A stretch of DNA of 64,000 nt from Betaproteobacteria bacterium (GTDB taxonomy: Bacteria > Pseudomonadota > Gammaproteobacteria > Burkholderiales > Usitatibacteraceae), in contig JADKJU010000002.1 of NCBI GenBank assembly GCA_016720855.1, positions 372,001 through 436,000 of the forward strand. Reading direction: 5' to 3'. A program made the translations under genes and the position numbers. The notes below the pieces were generated by a model. It made no database searches and was not told the origin of the DNA. It saw nothing but the letters and a program-made list of their open reading frames with translations. This document shows positions 9,718-18,447 of this stretch, in pieces (the stretch's first letter is position 1; each line of letters begins with the position of its first letter).

Positions 9718-9738
9718 ATATGGGCACAGGACCCATAT
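9718..9738. repeat. Inverted repeat in the LysM/def divergent intergenic region
   Basis: ATATGGG at 9718-9724 and CCCATAT at 9732-9738 are perfect 7-base arms around a 7-base spacer. The element lies 19 bases upstream of the LysM start codon, in the 115-base gap shared with def. It could be an operator or a hairpin in the LysM leader. No convincing promoter pair was found in the gap. Confidence 0.45.
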
Positions 9739-9814
9739 TCTGAAAAAGGTTACGACTTCTTTTTCAAGTAGTGCGGTAAATTCTGCGCTTAATCTGTTCT
9801 ATTCGCAAGCATTT

Positions 9815-10318
9815 ATGGCCATTCTCGAGATCCTCCAATACCCTGACCCGAGACTGCACCTGCCGGCAGCTCGGGTCGAGAAGATCGATGCGAACACGCG
9901 CAAGCTTGTCTCTGACATGGCTGAAACCATGCATGAGGCTGACGGCGTGGGGCTCGCCGCGACACAAGTCAACGTTCACCAACAGGTGATCGTCATCGAC
10001 GTGGGCCCGGACCACTCCGACCTGCGGGTGTTCATCAACCCGGAGATCATCCGTCGGGAGGGGCTCGCGCTCAACCAGGAAGGCTGCCTTTCGGTGCCGG
10101 GAGTTTATGAGAGCGTCGAGCGTGCGGACAGCGTGACCGTCACGGCGCTGGATGAGTGCGGTTCGCGCTTCACTCTCAATGCTTCCGGGCTCCTGGCCAC
10201 CTGTATCCAGCACGAGATGGATCACCTGCAGGGCAAGGTCTTCGTGGAGCACCTTTCGGAACTCAAGCAGAACCGCATCCGCGCCAAGCTCAAGAAGCGC
10301 CAGCGGAAGGCAGCCTAG
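9815..10318 (+). CDS. def: Peptide deformylase
   Basis: Def removes the formyl group from the N-terminal methionine of nascent proteins using a divalent metal. The 167-residue product has the three family motifs: GVGLAATQ (motif 1), EGCLSV with the metal ligand C91 (motif 2), and QHEMDHL with ligands H133 and H137 and catalytic E134 (motif 3). Spacing matches E. coli Def (C90, H132, H136). The frame stays open upstream, but ATG 9815 gives the canonical MAILEILQYPDPRL start. It forms the standard pair with fmt, whose start lies just past the def stop. Confidence 0.97.
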   Translation: MAILEILQYPDPRLHLPAARVEKIDANTRKLVSDMAETMHEADGVGLAATQVNVHQQVIVIDVGPDHSDLRVFINPEIIRREGLALNQEGCLSVPGVYESVERADSVTVTALDECGSRFTLNASGLLATCIQHEMDHLQGKVFVEHLSELKQNRIRAKLKKRQRKAA

Positions 10319-10325
10319 CTTCCGC
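10303..10325 (+). promoter_or_regulatory. Hairpin spanning def stop and fmt translation start region
   Basis: GCGGAAG at 10303-10309 can pair perfectly with CTTCCGC at 10319-10325 around a nine-base loop containing the def stop codon. The left arm includes the only Shine-Dalgarno-like sequence for fmt (GGAAGG, 10305-10310), and the right arm ends at the base before the fmt TTG start. Ribosomes finishing def would melt it, which would couple fmt translation to def; that is inference. Confidence 0.45.
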
Positions 10326-11264
10326 TTGCGTCTCGTTTTCGCCGGCACCCCTCCTTTCGCCGCACAAGCCCTTCAGGCACTCCACGCCGCAGGGCACGAA
10401 ATCGCGCTCGTCCTCACGCAGCCGGATCGCCCATCCGGACGCGGCCTCAAGCCCAAGCCCAGTGCGGTAGCGGATTTGGCTGGCACGCTTCGCCTCGAAG
10501 TCGCGAAGCCCGCATCACTCAAGACGGCAGAGGCCAAAGCTATGATCGAGTCTCTGAGCCCCGATATCATGGTGGTCGCGGCCTATGGCCTCATTCTGCC
10601 AAAGTCAGTGCTAACTATTCCCAAGAGGGGCTGCTTTAATATCCATGCATCGTTATTGCCAAGGTGGCGCGGGGCGGCCCCGATCCAGCGGGCAATTCAG
10701 GCGGGTGACGTTGAAACAGGGGTGGCAATCATGGCCATGGAATCCGGCCTTGATACGGGCGCTGTACTGATCGAGCGTCGCGTTCCGATTCTGGCTGTGG
10801 ACACGGCGGGGACCCTGACCGACAAACTTTCCAGGCTGGGAGCCGAGACCATCGTTGAAGCACTCAGCCGACTCGATGAGCTTTCCCCGCGCCATCAGGA
10901 CGCTGCTGGCGTGACCTACGCAGCGAAGATCAACAAGCCCGAAGCGGTGCTGGACTGGCAGCTTGATGCGACTGTGCTAGATCGCCAGGTGCGCGCTTTC
11001 AACCCCTTTCCGGGAGCCGAGACGATTCTCGACGGGGAAACCCTCAAGATCTGGGAGGTCGAGCCGATCGTGGCAAGCGGTATTCCGGGCACGGTAATCG
11101 ACTTCGATCACGGGCGCCCCTTGATTGCCTGCGGCAAAGGCGCGTTAGCGCTTACTGTCATACAGCGCCCCGGTTCACGGCGAATGGCAGCGGCAGAGTT
11201 CCTGAGGGGCCGCCCGATGCTCCCGGGTACCCGGTTGGGCTCCAACGCGAACGGGAACGCTTGA
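10326..11264 (+). CDS. fmt: Methionyl-tRNA formyltransferase
   Basis: Fmt formylates initiator Met-tRNA with 10-formyl-tetrahydrofolate, supplying the substrate that Def later deformylates. Using the TTG at 10326 the protein is 312 residues (E. coli 315) and starts with the family-typical RLVFAGTPPFAAQAL. The formyl-transfer core is visible as NIHASLLPRWRGAAPIQRAI near residues 105-125, and the C-terminal tRNA-binding domain follows. The same frame remains open far upstream inside def, but those residues have no family similarity, so the rare TTG start is favoured. It begins seven bases after the def stop. Confidence 0.95.
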   Translation: MRLVFAGTPPFAAQALQALHAAGHEIALVLTQPDRPSGRGLKPKPSAVADLAGTLRLEVAKPASLKTAEAKAMIESLSPDIMVVAAYGLILPKSVLTIPKRGCFNIHASLLPRWRGAAPIQRAIQAGDVETGVAIMAMESGLDTGAVLIERRVPILAVDTAGTLTDKLSRLGAETIVEALSRLDELSPRHQDAAGVTYAAKINKPEAVLDWQLDATVLDRQVRAFNPFPGAETILDGETLKIWEVEPIVASGIPGTVIDFDHGRPLIACGKGALALTVIQRPGSRRMAAAEFLRGRPMLPGTRLGSNANGNA

Positions 11265-11334
11265 ATTCCTGCCAGCCGAAGGCATCTAGCAGCTGCCGCG
11301 ATCTCGCGGTCCCCTGATTCGAGGAACCGGAACC

Positions 11335-12195
11335 ATGCTTGGCAACTGGGTGAAGACTTCGCTCCTCATGGCGGCGATCGTGGCGCTCTTCGGCACGGCC
11401 GGGGCGCTGCTCGGAGGCGCTCAAGGGATGATCATTGCCCTTGTGGTCGCAGGCGCGATGAACCTGTGGGCTTACTGGTTCTCGGACAAGGTGGTCCTCC
11501 GCATGTACAACGCGCGGGAGGTGGATGAAAGCACTTCCCCGGCCTTTTACCGGATGGTCAGGGAACTTGCCGATCGTGCGCAGATCCCCATGCCGCGTGT
11601 GTACCTGATTGACGAGGACCAGCCCAATGCGTTCGCCACGGGGCGCAATCCGGAGAATGCCGCAGTCGCGGCGACGACTGGCATCATGAGAGTACTGACG
11701 GAACGCGAACTGCGTGGCGTGATGGCCCATGAGCTCGCGCACGTGAAGCACCGCGACATTCTCATTTCGACGATCTCGGCGACGGTCGCCGGCGCGATCT
11801 CCTCCCTTGCCCAGTTCGGGATATTCTTCGGAGGCCGCAACGAAGAGGGGCGGCCAGCAAACCCCGTCGTCTCGATCCTCGTGATGATCGTGGCCCCCGT
11901 TGCGGCGATGCTGATCCAGTTCGCCATCTCGCGCGCCCGGGAGTTCGAGGCAGACCGAGGTGGCGCCGAGATCAGTGGAGAGCCCCGTGCCCTCGCCGCG
12001 GCGTTGGAAAAGATTCACCGATTTTCCCAGGGCATCCCTTTGGCGCCCGCCGAGGCCAATCCCGCGACAGCCCAGATGATGATTATGAATCCCCTTTCGG
12101 GCAGAGGGATTGCGGGCCTCTTCAGCACGCACCCCGATACCGGCGAGCGCATCGCGAGACTCAATGCGATTGCTCCTGGTGCAAGCACACGCTGA
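11335..12195 (+). CDS. htpX: Membrane zinc metalloprotease HtpX
   Basis: HtpX is a heat-shock-linked inner-membrane protease that degrades misfolded membrane proteins. The 286-residue product has two N-terminal membrane segments (about residues 7-27 and 32-50) and the zinc-protease motif HELAH (H132, E133, H136). A third ligand is likely E205 in REFEADRGG, and two more hydrophobic segments lie between about 150 and 200. The start ATG is preceded by GAGGAA at good spacing. It sits between fmt and rsmB in a plus-strand run typical of betaproteobacteria. Confidence 0.96.
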   Translation: MLGNWVKTSLLMAAIVALFGTAGALLGGAQGMIIALVVAGAMNLWAYWFSDKVVLRMYNAREVDESTSPAFYRMVRELADRAQIPMPRVYLIDEDQPNAFATGRNPENAAVAATTGIMRVLTERELRGVMAHELAHVKHRDILISTISATVAGAISSLAQFGIFFGGRNEEGRPANPVVSILVMIVAPVAAMLIQFAISRAREFEADRGGAEISGEPRALAAALEKIHRFSQGIPLAPAEANPATAQMMIMNPLSGRGIAGLFSTHPDTGERIARLNAIAPGASTR

Positions 12196-12235
12196 TCGTT
12201 CTGCCTGCGAGTTGGGCAGTGGTCCCTGAATATCC

Positions 12236-13507
12236 GTGCTAGACGTCCAGCTCTGCGCTTCCACCATACTCAGCGATACCTTCGCTGGCCGTACGCTATC
12301 CATGGCGTTCGAACAGACGTTTCGCCGATATCCGTCATTGAGCGCCAGTGAGCGGGCTGCGGTACGGGATATTTGCTATGAGGGCTTGCGCTCGCTCGGG
12401 CTTCTCGAGGCGCAGCTCGGTGAATTGCTGCTCACGCCGGTGCGCCACAGCGAGTTGCGCAGCCTTCTCCTGGTCGGCCTCACGCAACTCCAGTTTACCC
12501 GTGCCAAGCCCTATGCAGTCGTGGACCACGCCGTGCGCGCGGCAGAGCGTCTGGGCCAACCCGCCGCGCGCGGCCTGGTGAACGCGGTCCTGCGCAATTT
12601 CCTTCGGCGGCGGCAAGACCTCGGCCGCGACGCGTGGGCTACCCCGGAGGTCCGTTTCGGCTTTCCGGCCTGGTGGGTGCAAAAACTGCGAGAAGAGTAT
12701 CCGGCGACATGGGAGCAGGTCGTCGCGACGGAAAATCTCCACCCTCCGATGACCCTGCGGGTCAACCGCAGGCGCACGACGGTCACGCAATACCTCGAGC
12801 GCCTAGGGGAGGAAGGAATCAGCGCACGTGCCTTGGGCGACATGGCGGTTCGCATCGATCCCCCTCGGCCCGTGGCGGAGGTCCCCGGGTTTTCCGAAGG
12901 TCTGGCAAGCGTCCAGGATGCCGGTGCCCAATGGGCCGCCCGGTTGCTGGAAGTCGCCGACGGCCAGCGCGTGCTCGACGCCTGTGCCGCCCCTGGGGGC
13001 AAGACGGGTCACTTGCTGGAACTTGCCGACGTCGAGGTCCTTGCCCTCGACAGCGATGCAGCTCGCCTGGCCCGGATTCGCGAAAACCTGGAGCGCCTGG
13101 GCGCCCGCGCGACAATCGGCAACGCGGATGTAGGCGACCCGCACTCGTGGTGGGACGGACGCCCTTTCCAGCGTGTCTTGCTCGATGCGCCCTGCAGCGC
13201 CTCGGGAGTGGTGCGGCGCCATCCTGACATCCGTTGGAACCGGCGCCCGTCTGACCTCCCGAAACTGGCGGCCCAGCAGGGGCAGCTTCTCAATGGTGTA
13301 TGGCAAGTCCTTGAGACTAGTGGTAAATTGCTTTACGCAACCTGCTCTGTTTTCCGGGAAGAAAACGAATCCACGGTGGAGGCGTTTCTCGCCCGGCAGC
13401 CGGATGCGCGCGTTGTACAACTCCAGCCCGGCACGCCTGAAGGCGGCCGGATCAGGCCCGACGACGATCACGATGGCTTTTTCTACGCCCTTTTCGAAAA
13501 GTGCTAG
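12236..13507 (+). CDS. rsmB: 16S rRNA (cytosine967-C5)-methyltransferase RsmB
   Basis: RsmB (Sun/Fmu) methylates C967 of 16S rRNA with S-adenosylmethionine. The 423-residue product has the N-terminal NusB-like domain (about 1-140) and the Rossmann methyltransferase domain with the SAM motif DACAAPGGKTGHL. Both catalytic cysteines are present: C320 in DAPCSASG and C370 in YATCSVF. The GTG start at 12236 gives the usual family N-terminus. The end overlaps the following DUF4390 gene by 35 bases, suggesting translational coupling. Confidence 0.95.
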   Translation: MLDVQLCASTILSDTFAGRTLSMAFEQTFRRYPSLSASERAAVRDICYEGLRSLGLLEAQLGELLLTPVRHSELRSLLLVGLTQLQFTRAKPYAVVDHAVRAAERLGQPAARGLVNAVLRNFLRRRQDLGRDAWATPEVRFGFPAWWVQKLREEYPATWEQVVATENLHPPMTLRVNRRRTTVTQYLERLGEEGISARALGDMAVRIDPPRPVAEVPGFSEGLASVQDAGAQWAARLLEVADGQRVLDACAAPGGKTGHLLELADVEVLALDSDAARLARIRENLERLGARATIGNADVGDPHSWWDGRPFQRVLLDAPCSASGVVRRHPDIRWNRRPSDLPKLAAQQGQLLNGVWQVLETSGKLLYATCSVFREENESTVEAFLARQPDARVVQLQPGTPEGGRIRPDDDHDGFFYALFEKC

Positions 13508-14066
13508 AGCGCCTTGGCGACTCTTGCTGGGGACGTTGCTGCTGGCGATTCAGGCATTCGTCGGTGCGGCGCCGGCGCGCGCCGAGGGTATCGTGCCGAT
13601 TCGAGCGATGGTCGAATCGGGTTCCGGCGGCTATCGACTCGACGCGGAATTCGATGTTCGCTTCAGTCCCGGCCTCGAGGAAGCGGTGAACCGCGGCGTG
13701 GCCCTCTATTTCGTGGTCGAGTTCGAGCTGTCCAAGCCGCGTTGGTACTGGTTCGACGAGAAACCGGTTCAGCTGTCGCAGACGTACAAGATCACCTACA
13801 CGCCCCTGCTTCGTCAGTACCGGCTTTCCGCCGGCAGCGCCTACCAGAACTTCACCCGCTTCGAAGAAGTCGTGAGCGCCCTTTCGCGCGTGCGCGGCTG
13901 GCCCGTCGCGGACAGCGGGGCGCTTCGCAAGCAGGACGAATATCAGGCCGCCATTCGCATGCGGCTTGACACGACGCAACTGCCCAAACCCTTCCAACTC
14001 AACGCGGTCGCCTCGCGCGACTGGAACCTCGCCTCGGACTGGTATCGGTGGATCGTCCATCCATGA
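13473..14066 (+). CDS. DUF4390 family exported protein
   Basis: The 197-residue product starts with a basic N-terminus and a hydrophobic signal peptide (about residues 15-37, ending APARAEG). The mature part matches the conserved small DUF4390 protein that sits between rsmB and ntrY in betaproteobacteria; it has features such as YFVVEFEL and WYWFDE. No catalytic motif is visible. Its start lies within the rsmB 3' end, and its stop overlaps the ntrY ATG as ATGA, so the three are probably co-translated. A function related to envelope sensing by NtrY is possible but only inferred from position. Confidence 0.85.
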   Translation: MAFSTPFSKSARAPWRLLLGTLLLAIQAFVGAAPARAEGIVPIRAMVESGSGGYRLDAEFDVRFSPGLEEAVNRGVALYFVVEFELSKPRWYWFDEKPVQLSQTYKITYTPLLRQYRLSAGSAYQNFTRFEEVVSALSRVRGWPVADSGALRKQDEYQAAIRMRLDTTQLPKPFQLNAVASRDWNLASDWYRWIVHP

Positions 14067-16183
14067 GGCCGTTGATTTTCCTGTGCGTGGTGACGGGCGC
14101 AGGCCTCGTCTACCTGATGTCGCAGGCCTCGTCGAACACCGCCCTCTTCACCCAGAACTACCCCGCCCTGCTCGGCCTCGGCGGGTTGCTTTCGCTGGGT
14201 CTGATGTTCCTCATCGGCTACCAGCTGTTCGTGCTGCGGCGCAAGCTCAAGGAGCGCGTCTTCGGCTCCAAGCTCACGCTTCGCCTCATGGTCGTGTTCG
14301 CCCTGATGGCCCTCGTTCCGGGAGGCCTCGTGTACGCGATCTCGTTCCAGTTTCTCCAAAGCTCCATCGAGTCATGGTTCGACGTTCGGATGGACAAGGC
14401 GCTCGAGGGTGGACTCAACCTTGCGCGAAGCACGCTGGATAGTTCGCTGCGCGAACTCGGCCAGAAGGCCGGGGGCATGGCGCAATCGCTGGCTACCGCC
14501 CAGGCGGTAGAACCCGCGACGCTCAGCCGCCTTCGCGAGCAGTACGGCGTGGAAGAGGCCACTCTTCTCAACCACCGCGGCAAGGTGATCGCCTACGCGG
14601 GGACGGAAGCCACCTCGCTGCAACCGGACCTGCCCGGGGCAAACCTGCTTCGCCAGGTCCGGGCCCAGCAGCCGGTGCGCTCGGTCGAGTCGATACCGGA
14701 GCGCGGCCTCTTCCTGCGCGTAATCGTGCCGGTCAACGTCCTCACGATTGCCGAGGACATCCGCATCCTCCAGGTCCTGCAGCGCGTTCCCACCGCCGTG
14801 GCTCAGGATGCGCGTGTCGTCGACCAAGGTTGGCGTGATTATCAGGAACTTACGCTGGCTCGCGTCGGGCTGAAGCGCATCTTCGGCCTTACTCTCACGC
14901 TGGCGATGCTCCTGACGCTGTTTTCCTCCATCGCACTGGCGTTCCTGCTTTCCGAGCGTCTTTCGGCCCCGCTGTCGGCGCTGGCCGAAGCTACGCGCGC
15001 CATCGCAAAGGGAGACTATTCCCGCCTGAATCCGGTGCGCAGCAGAGATGAATTCGGTATCCTTACCCAGTCATTCAATACGATGACTCGCCAGATCGCG
15101 GACGCGACCGAGGCGATGGAAAGAAACCAGCAGCAACTCGAGAATGCCAAGACCTACCTGGAGAGCATTCTTTCGAACCTGACCTCCGGCGTGCTCACTT
15201 TCGACGAGCGCCACTACCTGAAGACGGTCAATGCCACGGCGTACGACATCCTGGGCATTCCAGCCGGCGCCTTCCACGGGCTCAAGCTGCAGGACTGGAC
15301 CACCCACGTGGCCAGCGTGTCGCCGTTTGCAGAAATCGTCCTCAAGCAGTTTTCCTCGGCCTCCAGCCGCCAATGGGAACAGCAGCTCGACTACCGCCGC
15401 CACGATGGAGCACGCACGCTGCTCGTACGCGGCACGCGCCTCACGACTCGGGGGGATACGGGCTATGTCGTCGTCTTCGACGACATCACGCACCTCGCAC
15501 AGGCGCAACGGGATGCAGCCTGGGGCGAGGTCGCCCGACGCCTGGCTCACGAAATCAAGAACCCGCTTACGCCGATCCAGCTTTCGGCCGAGCGTCTCCA
15601 GCACAAGCTGCACATGAAGCTGCACGACCAGGATGCAGCGGTGCTCAAGCGGGCCACAGGCACCATCGTCAACCAGGTGACGGCCCTCAAGGGCATGGTG
15701 GATGACTTCAGCCAGTACGCGCGTGCCTCGAGGATGACCGCGGAGCAGGTTTCCCTGAACGACCTGGTGCGCGAAGTGCTCGTGCTTTACGAATCGATGG
15801 GAGTGCCCATCGAGCCGCAGCTGGCCGAAAACCTGCCGAACGTGGCGGCCGACGCGGCGCTCCTGCGGCAGGTGCTCCACAACCTCATCCAGAACGCGAT
15901 CGACGCGCTGGCGGGCGAGGCGCAGCCGCGCATTGTCGTGAGTTCCTCGTTTGCGAACGAAGGCATCACGCTATCCGTTCGCGACAATGGCGCCGGGATC
16001 GCCGACTCCGTCCTGGGCCGCATCTTCGAGCCTTACGTCACCACCAAGCTCAAGGGCACGGGCCTCGGGCTGGCGATCGTGAAGAAGATCATCGACGAAC
16101 ACCATGGCCACATCGTCGTCGAGAACGTGAAACCCCACGGCGCACACGTGAGCATCGTCCTGCCCCTGCGCGAAGCGGCCTAG
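14063..16183 (+). CDS. ntrY: Membrane sensor histidine kinase NtrY
   Basis: NtrY is the sensor kinase of the NtrY-NtrX system, linked in other proteobacteria to nitrogen, redox or envelope control. Domain order over 706 residues: transmembrane segments near 3-25, 33-55 and 80-100; an extracytoplasmic region; a transmembrane segment near 275-300; HAMP (about 300-352); PAS (about 370-470); HisKA with the phospho-accepting H496 in RRLAHEIKNPLTP; and HATPase_c with the N-box NLIQNAIDAL and the G-box DNGAGI. The ATG at 14063 overlaps the DUF4390 stop as ATGA. ntrX follows after 14 bases. Confidence 0.95.
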   Translation: MRPLIFLCVVTGAGLVYLMSQASSNTALFTQNYPALLGLGGLLSLGLMFLIGYQLFVLRRKLKERVFGSKLTLRLMVVFALMALVPGGLVYAISFQFLQSSIESWFDVRMDKALEGGLNLARSTLDSSLRELGQKAGGMAQSLATAQAVEPATLSRLREQYGVEEATLLNHRGKVIAYAGTEATSLQPDLPGANLLRQVRAQQPVRSVESIPERGLFLRVIVPVNVLTIAEDIRILQVLQRVPTAVAQDARVVDQGWRDYQELTLARVGLKRIFGLTLTLAMLLTLFSSIALAFLLSERLSAPLSALAEATRAIAKGDYSRLNPVRSRDEFGILTQSFNTMTRQIADATEAMERNQQQLENAKTYLESILSNLTSGVLTFDERHYLKTVNATAYDILGIPAGAFHGLKLQDWTTHVASVSPFAEIVLKQFSSASSRQWEQQLDYRRHDGARTLLVRGTRLTTRGDTGYVVVFDDITHLAQAQRDAAWGEVARRLAHEIKNPLTPIQLSAERLQHKLHMKLHDQDAAVLKRATGTIVNQVTALKGMVDDFSQYARASRMTAEQVSLNDLVREVLVLYESMGVPIEPQLAENLPNVAADAALLRQVLHNLIQNAIDALAGEAQPRIVVSSSFANEGITLSVRDNGAGIADSVLGRIFEPYVTTKLKGTGLGLAIVKKIIDEHHGHIVVENVKPHGAHVSIVLPLREAA

Positions 16184-16197
16184 GTGCCGGACCCTTG

Positions 16198-17482
16198 ATG
16201 TCGGCCAACCAGATCATGGTCGTGGATGACGAAGTCGGCATCCGCGAACTTCTCTTCGAGATCCTGCGGGACGAAGGCTACGGAGTGCGGCTTGCGGAGA
16301 ACGCACAGACTGCCCGAAACCTGCGCAAGGAGATGCGTCCGGATCTCGTGTTGCTCGACATCTGGATGCCGGACACCGACGGAATCACGCTGCTGAAGGA
16401 ATGGGCGGGGTCCGGGCTCCTTACCATGCCGGTCGTGATGATGTCAGGGCACGGAACGATCGACTCGGCGGTCGAGGCCACTCGCATCGGCGCCTTCGAT
16501 TTCCTCGAGAAGCCGATCAGCTTGCCGAAGTTGCTCGCCACCGTGGGCAAGGCCCTTGCCGGAGGTCGAGCGTTGCCGCGTGCCGGCCTCACCATGCTGC
16601 AGCTGGGAAAGGCGCGCATCGTGCAGGAGCTGCGCCAGCGGCTGGACCAGGTGAGCCGGCTTCGCACACCGGTGCTTCTGGTCGGTGAGCGGGGATGCGG
16701 GTTTGAAATTGCCGCGCGCCACCTGCACCTGTCGAACACGCCGTGGGTGGCGCCGGAGGATACCGAGTGGCTTGTCTCCAATCCGTTCGGTCCGCTCAAT
16801 GAGGCTAAGGACGGGACGCTATTCATCCAGGAGCTTTGCCGTCTCGGCAAGCCCGAGCAGAAAGGCCTGGCCCAACTGGTTGCCAAGCTGGAGAAGTTCA
16901 ACGTGCGCCTCGTTTGCGCCGCATCGGGTGCACTCGCGAGCATGGCGGAGGAGGGAAGCTTTGATCCTGCCCTCTACCATCAGCTCTCGGGACTCACGAT
17001 TCGCGTGCCGTCGATCGCCGAACACACCGAGGACGTCCCGGACCTTGCCACGAGTGTGCTTACCTTGCTCGTGGACGCGAACGAGGTACCGCTCCGGACG
17101 CTGACCGTGGGGGCGCAGAACGCGCTGCGCAACCTCGATTGGCACGGCAATCTCCCAGTGCTGCAGAACGCGGTGAAGACGCTCGCCCTTACCGCGCTGG
17201 GTCCGGAGATCGGCGGCGATGATGTCTCACGCGTCGCGAAGGAATTCTCCCTGCTGCCCCGCGATCAGCCTCCGACGGAGGTCGGGATCTCGCTGGACAT
17301 GCCGCTAAAGGGAGGCGCGCGAGCAATTCGAGCGGCAGTACTTCATGCACCAGATCCGGCGCGAAGACGGCAACATGTCGCGCGTAGCCGATCGCGTAGG
17401 GCTCGAGCGCACGCACCTGTACCGGAAGCTGAAGCAACTCGGGATCAGGCCCTCGTCGCGGGGCGAGGATCCCGTCGCGTGA
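16198..17482 (+). CDS. ntrX: Response regulator NtrX, apparently frameshifted before its Fis-type HTH
   Basis: This is the regulator partner of NtrY. The REC domain is intact, with D54 (LVLLDIWMP) as the expected phosphorylation site. The central domain aligns in position with a sigma-54 AAA+ module but is degraded: the P-loop reads GERGCGFE at 163-170 with no lysine, the Walker B region reads GTLFIQEL with Q211 in place of aspartate, and no GAFTGA loop is present. The frame set by the ATG runs to a stop at 17526 with an arginine-rich, unconserved tail. In the +1 frame, 17312-17482 encodes a perfect NtrX ending (NMSRVADRVGLERTHLYRKL). Removing one G from GGG at 17310-17312 restores it. This is either a real mutation or a homopolymer sequencing error. 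Confidence 0.85.
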
Positions 17483-17488
17483 ACCTGC

Positions 17489-18442
17489 CTACCGCGGCAC
17501 GATGCGGCCCAACCGAACCGCGGTGAGACCTGTCTTCACATTGTTGGGTACGGGCATCACCAGCACGCAATTGTCGTAGGGGGCGAGTACCGCTTCGCCG
17601 CCATCGTAGGCGATGACATCGCCTTTTCGCGCCACGACCTCCATTCCCGAGAATTCGCTGGCAAATCGGAATTCCGGTGTGCGGGCGACGACCGCCTCCG
17701 TGACGCGTACCAGCCGCTGCGGCGCAGGGGCTTCGGCCGCGATTTCGCGATCGGAAATTTCCAGATCCACCACTCCCGATAGGCGCAGGAATCGCCAGGT
17801 TGTCTGCCATGCAACTTGCTCGGCGGCGCGCTCCCAGTGCTGGCCGCACTCGACCAGCAGCGCGTTTTTCTGACTTGAGGGTTCGCCGAACTCCCCGAAG
17901 TCGCGCATCCGCGTCCCGTTGGCATGGCCCTCGTCGCTCACGATATCCGCCGGAATGGCGACGTCGAATGCGAACCGGATTCCCTTTTCGAGCGGCCCGC
18001 AGATCATCACGGGCGGACCGGGTTCGAGCATCGAGTGGATGTCGAGCAGGAGGTCAGCCGCCTCGACGAACGGGCGCAGCGCGCGAGCGCGGCGCAGCTC
18101 TGTGCTGTCGCGCGGACCGTCCAGCGTCGCCACGTTCCAGACGCGGTTGAAATCCTCGTCGACGAAGCGCGTGGCGTACGGGCGCCGAGGATCGAATCGT
18201 GAAAACGCGTCGATGTTGGCGAAAGACAAGGTGAGCGTTCCCTGGACGGGGCGAACTCCCATGCGAAGCAGGCGGTCGACGGCAATCGCGCCGCAGATCT
18301 CGTTTCCATGAGTGATGGCGTTCACCATCACGTGGGGACCTGGAAGGCCGCTGTCGAATCTGTGGACGAAGTCGACGCCGGTGGAGGATTGGCGATGGGC
18401 ATCGATATTGGGGGCGATCAGTTCGACTGCGATATTTTTCAT
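17489..18442 (-). CDS. Succinylglutamate desuccinylase/aspartoacylase family zinc hydrolase
   Basis: The family cleaves the N-acyl group from N-acyl amino acids (AstE, ASPA) using one zinc. The 317-residue product shows the expected ligands: H45 and E48 in THGNE, and H136 in LLLDIHSML. The substrate-binding DEDFNRVW segment lies near residues 95-102. Length fits the family. The actual acyl amino acid cannot be told from sequence. It is the last gene of the minus-strand importer operon, five bases after the N-formylglutamate amidohydrolase-like gene, so it probably acts on imported N-acylated amino acids or peptides. It converges on ntrX with six bases between stops. Confidence 0.88.
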   Translation of the reverse strand: MKNIAVELIAPNIDAHRQSSTGVDFVHRFDSGLPGPHVMVNAITHGNEICGAIAVDRLLRMGVRPVQGTLTLSFANIDAFSRFDPRRPYATRFVDEDFNRVWNVATLDGPRDSTELRRARALRPFVEAADLLLDIHSMLEPGPPVMICGPLEKGIRFAFDVAIPADIVSDEGHANGTRMRDFGEFGEPSSQKNALLVECGQHWERAAEQVAWQTTWRFLRLSGVVDLEISDREIAAEAPAPQRLVRVTEAVVARTPEFRFASEFSGMEVVARKGDVIAYDGGEAVLAPYDNCVLVMPVPNNVKTGLTAVRLGRIVPR

Positions 18443-18447
18443 GGCGG

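Noticed and set aside
11296..11309. CCGCGA/TCGCGG dyad upstream of htpX as a terminator
   Set aside because: The loop would be too small for the full stem and no T-tract follows.
17305..17316. Programmed +1 frameshift in ntrX
   Set aside because: There is an SD-like GGGAGG at the site, but no stop codon or known slippery arrangement as in prfB. A one-base indel or homopolymer error is simpler.
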